The notes beneath the pieces were generated by a model. The model saw nothing but the letters and a program-made list of their open reading frames with translations. It had not been told where the DNA came from and ran no database searches. A stretch of 25,327 nucleotides of DNA. Origin: SURF-32 sp964648365. GTDB lineage: Bacteria > Planctomycetota > Phycisphaerae > UBA1845. The stretch is taken from assembly GCA_964648365.1 (NCBI GenBank), contig CAZYLK010000082.1, forward strand, positions 1 through 25,327, read 5' to 3'. Of this stretch, positions 1-9,900 are shown in pieces. Made by a program: the position numbers and the translations under genes. Every line of letters starts with the position of its first letter. Position 1 is the stretch's first letter.

Positions 1-32
1 CCGAGAGTACGCCACCTTTTTGCCGACCGCCA

Positions 33-803
33 TCAACGAAATTCGGTTATACCTCTGCAGATCTCCCGCTTGGCGCCCCACGCCCAGCGGCCGATGTTCT
101 CCTCGTAGTAGAGCGTGCGCGCCGGATTCGGAACGCGCGACGCCGGTCGCAGGTAAGGGGAATTGCTGTGCAGCTTCCCCGCGCCGTTACTCAGACCCGT
201 CAGGAAGACGTTCGCCGCGTAACTGTTGCCGAACCAGTCGTACGAAGGCGTGTCGCCGTCGTCGACCCAGTCCTGGCAGTGTCCGCCGCGCGGCGGCCCG
301 TCGTCGCCCGGGCACTGGTACTCCTTCAGATCCAGGCGCGTATCGCGAAGCTGCTGTTCGGGCGTGCCGAACTGATAGTCGGGAAAGTCGAACTTGTAGA
401 GGATGGTGTTGAGCGGGCGACTCGACGGCCCGAAGCCGCACCGGGTGCCGAACTTGCTGGTGACCGGGTTCTTCACACCGCCGCAATAGCCCGTTCGACC
501 GATGCCCGACTTGCCGCCCCACTCGTAAGCGCCGATGTAGGTCGGCGTTTCCGGATCCTGATCGAAGTTCAGCGGGTGAATCGGAATCGCCCATCCTCCC
601 TCGGATTCGGAGGCGTACATCCGGCTGGCCGCGGCAATCCCTTTCAGATTGGCCAGGCAGACGCTCCGCTTCGCGTGGTGCCGCGCGACCTGCAGCGACG
701 GCAGCAGCGTGGAAACCAGGACGGCGATGATCGCCATCACCACCAGCAGTTCGATCAGCGTGAACCCGCCGCTCCTCCGCGACCCGATGGAATCAGTCTT
801 CAT
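33..803 (-). CDS. Pseudopilin-like protein, C-terminally truncated copy
   Basis: This 256-residue protein has a 13-residue basic leader ending in Gly, then FTLIELLVVMAIIAVLVS, the prepilin peptidase recognition and N-terminal helix of type IV pilin/type II secretion pseudopilins (Glu at +5). It is closely related along its whole length to the two paralogues that follow on the same strand, sharing the CPGDDGPPRG and YEENIGRWAW motifs. They run about 130 residues further, with a conserved GWHGEDW segment and Cys-rich end. This copy loses homology right after KREIC and ends in seven unrelated residues. I chose the ATG at 803 because GGAGGA lies 8 bases upstream and the leader length matches the third paralogue. 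The family is secreted or assembled at the inner membrane in planctomycetes; the substrate is unknown. Truncation by recombination or insertion is inferred, since the window ends 32 bases beyond the stop. Confidence 0.85.
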   Translation of the reverse strand: MKTDSIGSRRSGGFTLIELLVVMAIIAVLVSTLLPSLQVARHHAKRSVCLANLKGIAAASRMYASESEGGWAIPIHPLNFDQDPETPTYIGAYEWGGKSGIGRTGYCGGVKNPVTSKFGTRCGFGPSSRPLNTILYKFDFPDYQFGTPEQQLRDTRLDLKEYQCPGDDGPPRGGHCQDWVDDGDTPSYDWFGNSYAANVFLTGLSNGAGKLHSNSPYLRPASRVPNPARTLYYEENIGRWAWGAKREICRGITEFR

Positions 804-811
804 CGTCTTGA

Positions 812-817
812 TCCTCC
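812..817 (-). promoter_or_regulatory. Ribosome binding site of truncated pilin gene
   Basis: GGAGGA on the minus strand, 8 bases before the ATG at 803. It decides the start in favour of the internal Met over the longer upstream reading frame, which continues to 947 without a comparable site. Confidence 0.7.
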
Positions 818-1044
818 GACCGCGCGCCGAAAGCCGATCGAATCCGACCGTCGGCGGCGCGGGCACCCCAGCTGCACACCCGATCGAACCCGCTGCCCAC
901 GCCGCGGACGGTCTGGAGGGTGCCCGCTCCAGAGGCATGCATCGCACGACACCACTCTACCAGACGCTCAAGCGTGCCGACCGGCGGAAGAAAAACGGCC
1001 GATGCTGTGAATCGTCAGGGAAGGACGACGCCGGGACCGCAACG

Positions 1045-1076
1045 AAAAAACCGACCGGCGCGGGGCCGGTCGGTTT
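1045..1076 (-). terminator. Intrinsic terminator after pilin copy 2
   Basis: A perfect 12-base-pair inverted repeat (1048-1059 with 1065-1076, built on AACCGACCGGC) encloses a 5-base loop. Read on the minus strand the stem runs into six U residues. It lies about 30 bases after the stop of the pilin gene ending at 1105, so it ends that transcript and makes the first copy a separate unit. Confidence 0.88.
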
Positions 1077-1104
1077 CGGTGTTCTCAAGCCGATGGACTG
1101 CCGA

Positions 1105-2265
1105 CTACGGGCAGGGCATCGAGAGGCAGGCGCAGGCCTCGTACGACGGCCGCAGACCGCCGCCGATGGCATTCAACTCCGTGCAGACGCGCGGCGCCGG
1201 AAGCGTGTCCTTCTGCCACTCCGGTCCACGGACAATCAGGCAGGAGGCGTTTCCGTAGTTGAGCCGACCGTCGACCGGATCCTTGACGCAGGAGCTGTTG
1301 GAGAGCGGCCAGTCGCGATCGTTGATCTCATAACGACCGGACGAGTAGTGCAGGTAGTAGCCGTTCACGTCCCTCGTTCCCTCGATGAGGATCTTCTGGT
1401 ACGAGGCGTGAGCGTCAACGAACGAACGCGTGTACTGCCAGTCCTCGCCATGCCAGCCGCGCAGCGTCTTGAGCGGACCGATGTCGACCCCCGGCGGGTT
1501 GCCGCCGACGGCCGTGCAGACCTCGCGTTTCGCGGACCAGGCCCAGCGACCGATGTTCTCTTCGAAATAGAGCGTACGGGCGGCGTTGGGCACGCGCGAC
1601 GCCGGCCGCAGATAGGGCGAGTTGCTCGAGAGTTTGCCCTGGCCGTTGGTCAATCCGGTCAGGAACACGTTGGCGGCGAAGCTGTTGCCGAACCAGTCGT
1701 ACGAGCTGGTCTGGCCGTCATCCACCCAGTCCTGGCAGTGGGCGCCGCGCGGCGGTCCGTCGTCGCCGGGGCACTCGAAGTCCTTCAGGTCAAGCCGCGT
1801 ATCGCGAAGCTGCTTGTCGACCGTATCGAACTGGTAGTCCGCGAAGTCGAACTTATACACGATCTTGTTCAACGGTCGGCTCGCAGGGCCGAAGCCGCAC
1901 TTGGTGCCGTACTTGCTCGTTTCGGGCTTCTTGGCGCCGCCGCAATAACCGGTGCGACCCACGCCGGACTTGCCGCCCCACTCGTACGCGCCAATGTAGG
2001 TCGGGGTTTCCGGATCCTGGTTGAAATTGAGCGGGTGAATCGGAATCGACCACCCCCCCTCTTCCTCAGCCGCGTAGACGCGGCTGGCCGTGGCCAGTCC
2101 CTTCACGTTTGACAGGCACACGCTGCGCTTGGCCTGCTGACGCGCCTTCTGCAGCGAGGGCAACAGGATCGAGATGAGCAGGGCGATGATGGCGATCACC
2201 ACCAGCAACTCGATCAGCGTAAACCCGCCGCGCGGCTTTCCCTTCCTGATAAGCTCCCGAGTCAA
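1105..2265 (-). CDS. Pseudopilin-like protein, full-length copy 2
   Basis: A 386-residue protein with a basic leader ending GKPRGG, then GFTLIELLVVIAIIALLIS and LLPSLQKARQQAKRSVC, a type IV pilin/pseudopilin N-terminus. The extracellular part shares with its two neighbours EGGWSIPIHPLN, TYIGAYEWGGKSGVGRTGYCGG, CPGDDGPPRGAHCQDW and RGWHGEDW. It ends in a Cys-rich YEACACLSMPCP tail. The HG followed by FVDAHA resembles the H-x-DG region of other planctomycete pseudopilins, though the spacing differs. I prefer the TTG at 2265: GGAG is 7 bases upstream, and the resulting 14-residue leader matches the 13-residue leaders of the paralogues. In-frame ATGs at 2283 and 2313 lack a ribosome binding site. 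Likely exported by a type II secretion or pilus-like machine not encoded here. A strong terminator follows. Confidence 0.88.
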   Translation of the reverse strand: MTRELIRKGKPRGGFTLIELLVVIAIIALLISILLPSLQKARQQAKRSVCLSNVKGLATASRVYAAEEEGGWSIPIHPLNFNQDPETPTYIGAYEWGGKSGVGRTGYCGGAKKPETSKYGTKCGFGPASRPLNKIVYKFDFADYQFDTVDKQLRDTRLDLKDFECPGDDGPPRGAHCQDWVDDGQTSSYDWFGNSFAANVFLTGLTNGQGKLSSNSPYLRPASRVPNAARTLYFEENIGRWAWSAKREVCTAVGGNPPGVDIGPLKTLRGWHGEDWQYTRSFVDAHASYQKILIEGTRDVNGYYLHYSSGRYEINDRDWPLSNSSCVKDPVDGRLNYGNASCLIVRGPEWQKDTLPAPRVCTELNAIGGGLRPSYEACACLSMPCP

Positions 2266-2272
2266 TTGAGGT

Positions 2273-2276
2273 CTCC
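2273..2276 (-). promoter_or_regulatory. Ribosome binding site supporting a TTG start
   Basis: GGAG on the minus strand, 7 bases before the TTG at 2265. The two upstream in-frame ATG codons have no comparable site. Confidence 0.5.
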
Positions 2277-2402
2277 AAGGCATCCGCCGGCCGTTCGGCG
2301 ACGGCGCAATCATCCTGCACCATAGGCGGCGTGGCCGGAACGATACGTCCCATAACTCACCACGCCACGGAGGCAGTCCCAGACTAGACGTTCGACGGTC
2401 GG

Positions 2403-2448
2403 ATTCGGCGGAAAAAAGTCAAAATTTGTCAAACCGCCGCCGCCGAAT
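2403..2448. promoter_or_regulatory. AT-rich inverted repeat upstream of pilin copy 2
   Basis: Nine-base perfect arms (ATTCGGCGG at 2403-2411, its complement at 2440-2448) flank an unusually AT-rich 28-base core. On the minus strand the core contains TTTGAC twice, 9 bases apart; the first is a perfect TTGACA -35-like hexamer, but no good -10 follows at 16-18 bases. It lies about 140 bases upstream of the pilin start at 2265. It could be an operator or an activator-dependent promoter. The function is inferred; the symmetry is seen. Confidence 0.4.
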
Positions 2449-2472
2449 GGGGAACATCAACCAATACGGAGA

Positions 2473-2507
2473 AGCGGCCGGCAGCGCCGTTTGCACTGCC
2501 GGCCGCT
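2473..2507 (-). terminator. GC-rich hairpin after pilin copy 3
   Basis: A perfect 12-base-pair stem (2473-2484 with 2496-2507, AGCGGCCGGCAG) and an 11-base loop, 58 bases after the stop of the pilin gene ending at 2565. No U tract follows on the minus strand, so it may be a terminator of the kind that works without one, or an mRNA-end stabilising hairpin. Confidence 0.5.
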
Positions 2508-2564
2508 CGGATGGCTGTTTGCAGAGTCAGGCGCGGCCACATGTCACGCGCGGCCGCGCTGCGC

Positions 2565-3719
<1,155 letters not shown>

Positions 3720-3727
3720 CGATATGT

Positions 3728-3733
3728 ACCTCC
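3728..3733 (-). promoter_or_regulatory. Ribosome binding site of pilin copy 3
   Basis: GGAGGT on the minus strand, 8 bases before the ATG at 3719; it decides that start over the upstream in-frame Met codons. Confidence 0.7.
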
Positions 3734-3844
3734 GCTCGACGTGAACGACCGACCCTCGACGTGCGAATGCACGCCGCCGACCCTGACGCCGCAACGGCGG
3801 GAACAACCCCCGTCCCCGCCGTGAGCGTGGTTCAGGACTGACTG

Positions 3845-3873
3845 ACTGTAGCAGCGCAGACAGTTTCTGACAA
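3845..3873 (-). promoter_or_regulatory. Sigma-70-like promoter of pilin copy 3
   Basis: On the minus strand TTGTCA (3873-3868) and TACAGT (3850-3845) are separated by exactly 17 bases. Each differs from consensus at one or two positions. Transcription would start near 3838, giving a leader of about 120 bases. A short GTCA direct repeat lies around the presumed start. Confidence 0.6.
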
Positions 3874-3991
3874 GGCGCTCGAAAGGTTCTCCCGCGCGGA
3901 CGTTCCGCGACGAGTTCCCGGCCGGGATGTGAGCCCGAGTGTTTGGACGAGTGCCGCGGTGGTCGTGCCGGCCGGGCGCTCGCCCTGCCTC

Positions 3992-6900
3992 CTACGACCC
4001 CAGCGAATCAAAGACCTGTCCGTCGTCGATGCACTCCGAGCCGTTGCCCTGGTCGTGTGGGACACAGACGGTGACGAAGCCGGTGCAGACGCCGCCGGCG
4101 CCGTCGTTGGCCTCGAACTCGATGCGATAGATGCGCCCGTTTCCGCCGCCGGCCCGTTCCGAACGGACCAGCACCGTGTCGCCCTGGATCACCGCATCCG
4201 GCGACGTGTCGCCGTCGCCCTGACCGTCGACGGGTTCATCCTGTGTGACGCCCAGGATCGTGATCGCGACGCTGCCGTCTTCCGGATCCATGACGCCCGT
4301 GATCTCGATCGTCTTGAGCTTGTGGTTCGGCGGCCAGAGCTTGTTCGAGCTTGCCGCGGCCAGTTCACAGGCGGGCGGCGCGTTCGTATCCAGCACCGTA
4401 ATGGTGACGCTGTCGCTCGACATGCCGCCCAGCCCATCGTCGACCGTCACCTCGAACGTCAGCGCGACGCTGTCGACGCCCACCACGCTCGGCGCGGTGA
4501 ACGTGGGTGTCGCGCTGTTCGCACCCGACAGGACCACCGCGGGTCCGTCGGTCTGCAACCAAGCGAAGGAGAGCGCGTCGCCATCGGGATCGGAGCTACC
4601 GCCACCGTCGAGCCCCACCTGCGTATTCTCGTCACGAGTCTGGTCCGGCCCGGCGTTCGCCACCGGGTCGTGGTTGACGTTTTCCACCGTGACGATCACC
4701 TCGTCCACGTCATCCGCCGCGCCGTCGCTGACCGTCAGCTCGAACGTCAGCGTAGCGCCGTCCTGGCCGACCTGCGGCGCGGTGAACGTTGCGACACTGG
4801 TGTCGGCGCCGCTCAGGCTGACGGCCGGGCCGCCGGTCTGATGCCAACTGAACGAGATTTCATCGCCAGCCGGGTCAAAGCTGTCCGATCCGTCCAGCGT
4901 CACCGGGCTGTCCTCGTTGACGACCTGGTCGTCGCCCGCCTCGGCCTGGGGGGGGTGGTTGATGTTCTTGACCGTGACGTTCACGGTGGCTGGCTCACTG
5001 TCCACCCGGCCGTCGTTGACGACAAGTTGGAACGAAAGCGTCTCCCCGCCAACCGCCACCGGTGGAGCCGTAAAACTCGGACGAACCGGATCATCGGAGT
5101 TCAACACGACAACCGTTCCGCCAACCTGCTCCCACGCGTAGGTCAACTCGTCGCCGTCCGGGTCGCTGCTGGCCGAGCCTTCGAGCGTGACGAATGCTCC
5201 CTCGTCAACGGTCTGATCGAGCCCGGCGTTGGCGACGGGCGGCTGGTTGTCGCAGGCATTGCCGACGCCGTTGCCGTCGTCGTCCTCCTGGCCGGGATTG
5301 GGATCCTGGGGGCAGTTGTCGCAGGCGTTGCCGACACCGTCACCATCGCCATCGTCCTGGCTGGCGTTGCTGTCGTCCGGGCAGTTGTCGTCCTCGCCGC
5401 ACACCTCATCGCCGTCCGGGTCATCCTCGACGATGCCACACCCGCACACACCCGGCGAGGTCTTGTTGGCGTCGGACGGGCAGCCGTCATTGCAGTCAGG
5501 CGTCTGGTCGCCGTCGGTGTCGGTATCCGGCGTGCCGCAGCCGCACTCGCCGGGCGCGATCTTGTTTGCGTCGGCGGGGCAACCGTCGTTGCAATCCGGT
5601 GTCTGGTCGCCATCGGTGTCCGTGTCCGCTGTGCCGCAGCCGCACACACCCGGTGCGACCTTGTTTGCGTCGGCGGGGCAACCGTCGTTGCAGTCAGGCG
5701 TCTGGTCGCCATCGGTGTCCGTGTCCGCTGTGCCGCAGCCGCACTCGCTGGGCGCGATCTTGTTTGCGTCGGCGGGGCAACCGTCGTTGCAGTCAGGCGT
5801 CTGGTCGCCGTCGGTGTCCGTGTCCGCTGTGCCGCAGCCGCACACACCCGGTGCGACCTTGTTTGCGTCGGCGGGGCAACCGTCGTTGCAGTCGGGCGTC
5901 TGGTCGCCGTCGGAGTCAGTCTCGGCCACGCCGCAACCACAGTCTCCCGGCAATGTCTTGTTCCCGTCGTTCGGGCAGCCGTCGTTGCAGTCGGGCGTCT
6001 GGTCGCCGTCCGTATCCGCGTCGGCCACGCCGCAGCCGCACTCTCCCGGCTCGATCTTGTTCGCGTCGGACGGGCAGCCGTCGTTGCAATCCAGCGTCTG
6101 ATCGCCGTCGGTGTCCGTGTCCGGCGTGCCACACCCACACTCACCCGGCGCGATCTTGTTCGCGTCTACGGGGCAGCCGTCGTTGCAATCCGGTGTCTGG
6201 TCGCCGTCGCTGTCCGTCTCCGGAGCGCCACAGCCGCACTCTCCCGGCGCGATCTTGCCCGGGTCGGACGGGCAGCCGTCGTTGCAATCCGGCGTCTGGT
6301 CGCCGTCGGTGTCTGTGTCCGGCGCGCCGCAGCCGCACCCGCCCGGCGCGAGCTTGTTCGCGTCGTGTGGGCAGCCATCGCAGGCGTCGCCAAACGTGTC
6401 GCCATCGCTGTCAGCCTGGTCGGCGTTTGCCACATCCGGACAGTTGTCGACGTCCGCGCAGACCCCGTCCATGTCCGGATCGCCGCCGTTGAGGTCGCAG
6501 GTCTTCTCGAACACGGCGAACGGCGCGAGCGACTGCGTCACGCCGCAGATGAGATTCTCGTCTGAGTCCTGATACGTGGTGACGTCAACCCACGCGTCGT
6601 CCTCGTAGTAATAGATCGCGAGTTGACTCTCGACGCCATAGTTCTGGTCGTCATAGGACAGGCAGACCTCGATGTTGCCCAATTCGGACACGTCGTTGAC
6701 GATGTCCCACCATGTCTGGTTCTGACCCGTTTGAGCCCCTTGCGGCGCCGGCGGGCCGTCATTGCTCGCACGTGCGACCGTAATACCGGAGTCCTCGACT
6801 TCGTCATAATAAACGGCCACACTCGGATGCGGTGCGACGGCCACGTTTGTGCCGGCCGGGGTGTTGATCACCGCCACGGTGAGCTTCTGGATGCCCAGGC

Positions 6901-9900
6901 AGTCGCCGGCCTCCTGGACCAGCACGTCGTGATAGCCCAGTTCCGCCTCGCCGGCGACGTCGACCCGTACCTGCTTCGCGGTGGAGCCGATCGGCCAGTA
7001 GCCATCAAAGTCCTGGTCGACCAGACTCAGTTGGATGCCCTGCGGCAATGCCAGGACCGGAGGCACGCCGCGGAAGATCAATCCCGCGTAGAGACTCCCG
7101 GAAGTCGAGTTTGTTCCCACCAGTGTAACCTCGGCCTGGCCCGGCCGAAGGACATCCACGCGCAACGGATCCAGCACAAACGAGCACTCCGGATCGCCCA
7201 CGCCGATCAACTGTGTCGCCGCGTTATCCAGCGGATCGTCGCCCTGGAAAGTCTGGGGGAGAACACCCTGGAGGATGTGTGAGCCAGGTTCCTCCGGCGT
7301 CCAGCTCATGCACCTCTCGAACACGCCGCCGCCGGCCGGGACGTCGAACGGCGGGCTGGTGGCCGAGTACACGTTTATCATGTCGTTGCCGACCGGTTTG
7401 TAAACGTTGAATTCGAGCCATTCGCCCAGGTGCGCGTCGGGACCAAAGTAATGCGGCGTGAACGCGACGCCGATTTCCTCGCCCACGGGCGGGTTGCTAA
7501 AGAGCGCCTGCGTGCACTGATTGTCGCCCAGCGGGAAAATGTGGGCCGACCAGATGTACTTGCCGACCGGCTCCGGCGCCAGCGGCGGCTTGATCGCTTC
7601 CGGACAGCGCGGCAACGAGACGGCCGAACCCGTCTCGGTTCCGTCGGTCACTTCCACGTCGACGCGGTAGGCGCCGCCCGGCAGGGGCGCGTTCGGAATG
7701 TTCAACGAGATGTGAAACTGCCCCTGGTTGTTCGTCTTGGCGCCGGATGCGCTCGCGATGAGCGTGTTCTGGCTGTTGAACAGCTTCAGCGTGGCGACGC
7801 CGCAGACAACGGGGTATTCGCCGCTGGCGCTCACCCCGCCGCCGGGCGGGGCATAGATTGCCGTTCCGCTGGCAGACAGGCGGTTGCTGTTGCACGGACC
7901 GCTCAGGCTCAGTTGGCGAATCTCGATGTTCACGTCATTCGGCACGTTGCCTTGCGGGTCAGCGGCACGGAAGACGCGCGTGATCTCATTATTCGTGGGG
8001 TCGTCCGTCGCCGGGGCATCGATGATGCGGGCGCGAATGACGACTTCACCGGGAGCACCGGCCTGATACGTGTCGGGAAACGTCCTGGCTTCGAAGGTGC
8101 CGGGTTCCGCAAACGGGGCCGGCGCCGTCCAGCTCCGCCCGTCGTGCAGGTCCGGCGGTACGAGTTCACGGAATTCGACTCCTGCCGGCAGGTAGGCGGG
8201 GTCGCCGCCGAGATTGCTGCCGTCGTAGTTCACCACGACGCTGAGACAGCGGAACTCGTCCGTCTGGGGCGGCGTGTTGACATCGAAGGAGCACAGGTCG
8301 TTCAGAATTGACAGGCTCGAACCGCCCGTGCAGAGGTACACCTGCCGGTTGGGGCTTCCCGGGGGGGGAGGCGTTCCGCCGCCGCCACCGCCGCCCGCCG
8401 GGGGCGGGGGAGCGCCGCCGCCGCCGGGGTTGCAGTTGAGAGCCGCGACGTCGCGCAGCAGGAGTTTCTCACCCGTCAGGGAAGTGTCGTTTACCGTGAC
8501 GCGATAGTGATGCACGCCCACGGCCTGCTTGGGGATGGAGACGTCATAGTCGCCGTAGATGTTGGTGTGGCCGCCGCCCAGCACCGCCAGCACGTCGCCG
8601 AACTCGTCCACCTCCTCGACCGTGACCTCCGCGCCCTGCACGTTGAAACGCGCCACGGCCGGGTTGCCCTGCTGGTCGATGGTGGAGGCCACGTACTCGG
8701 CGTGTCCTCGGAACCGGTCAAAGCTGCCGCAGGACTGATACAGGTTGCCCGTGACGGTCATGATGACATCTTCCAGATCGAAGATGTTGCCCACCTGAAT
8801 GAAGATGGAACTGCTGTTGTTGGCGGTGGTCAGTTCGCCGCCGACCGGAGATCCGACCTCCAGGGTAATGCGATAGATGCCGTCGGGCAGGCCGTCGGCC
8901 AGGGTGATCTGCGTTCCGGTCGAGGCGTTGATGCCGATGTCGCCGAGCGTGTCGGTATCCAGCAGGTTGGCGCCGGCCTCGAAGTAGTTGACCGCGATCG
9001 GCCCGAAGGCGTTGGCCGTGCCCTGGTTGCTCACGGTCGCGGAGAACGTGATCGACGCGCCGGAGGTGATCGGGAAGACGTTGGGCGTGACGCTGAAGTT
9101 GCTGACCGCCAGGTCCGGCTTGAGCGTCTCGCTGACCGTCACGCGCAGCGTCGCCGACGCCTGCACGCCGTTGCCGCCGGTCAACTCCAACTGCATCAGG
9201 TAGAGGCCGTCGTCGGCATTGAAGCTGTCGATGCTCAGGCTCACGAGTTGGGCCTGTCCGGAAGCCAGGGTGATCGGCGAGAAGCCCACCACGTCCACGC
9301 TGGGGGTCTGGGCGTCGTTGTGTACGTCCGCGCCCGACAGCAGCGTCGGACATTGCCCGATGTTTTGCACCAGTACCTGAACGGGAGTCACGTCATCGAC
9401 GGGCACGACCACCTCGTAGGTCGGCTGGTCGAAGGCGAGTGCATTCGGCACGTCGCCGTCGCCGTCGGGCACGCCGCAGCCGCAGATGCCGGGCACGGTC
9501 TTGTTGGCGTCGCCATCGCACTCCTCGCAATCGTCGCCGGAACCGTCACCGTCCGTGTCGGTCTGGTCGGGATTGTAGAGGCCGAGACAGTTGTCACAGA
9601 CGTCGCCGGCATCGTCGCCGTCTTCGTCGGCCTGATCCGGGTTTGGAATGCCAACGCAATTGTCGCCCCCGTCGCAGACGTCGTCGAAGTCCGCGTCGTT
9701 CGCCGCATCGAACGGGCACTCGTCGCATGGGTCGCCCACCAAGTCGCCATCGGCATCCGCCTGGTCATCGTTGAAGACCGTCTCGCAGTTGTCGCAGACG
9801 TCTCCGAACAGGTCGCCGTCGGCATTCAATTGAAGCTCGTTCGTGACTGACGGGCAGTTGTCGCAGGCGTTGCCGTACGAATCGCCGTCGTCGTTGGTCT

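Larger units (their letters stand above)
804..1104. other. Intergenic spacer between pilin copies 1 and 2
   Basis: About 300 bases without a credible gene. It holds the intrinsic terminator of the upstream pilin gene (1048-1076) and, next to the gene at 803, its ribosome binding site. A 15-base sequence at 839-853 recurs in inverted orientation at 2393-2407, in front of the next pilin gene. I could not see a convincing -35/-10 pair. Both-strand open frames here are GC-driven. Confidence 0.6.

Noticed and set aside
5390..6379. CRISPR-like regular repeats
   Set aside because: The units are 99 bases with no spacers, in frame, and encode a coherent protein repeat.
3929..6565. An 878-codon open frame on the plus strand, rich in Val/Ala/Arg repeats
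   Set aside because: It lies antisense to the repeat-coding part of the giant gene; the repeats impose a stop-free pattern on the other strand. It has no ribosome site, and its repetitive sequence is explained by the 99-base array.
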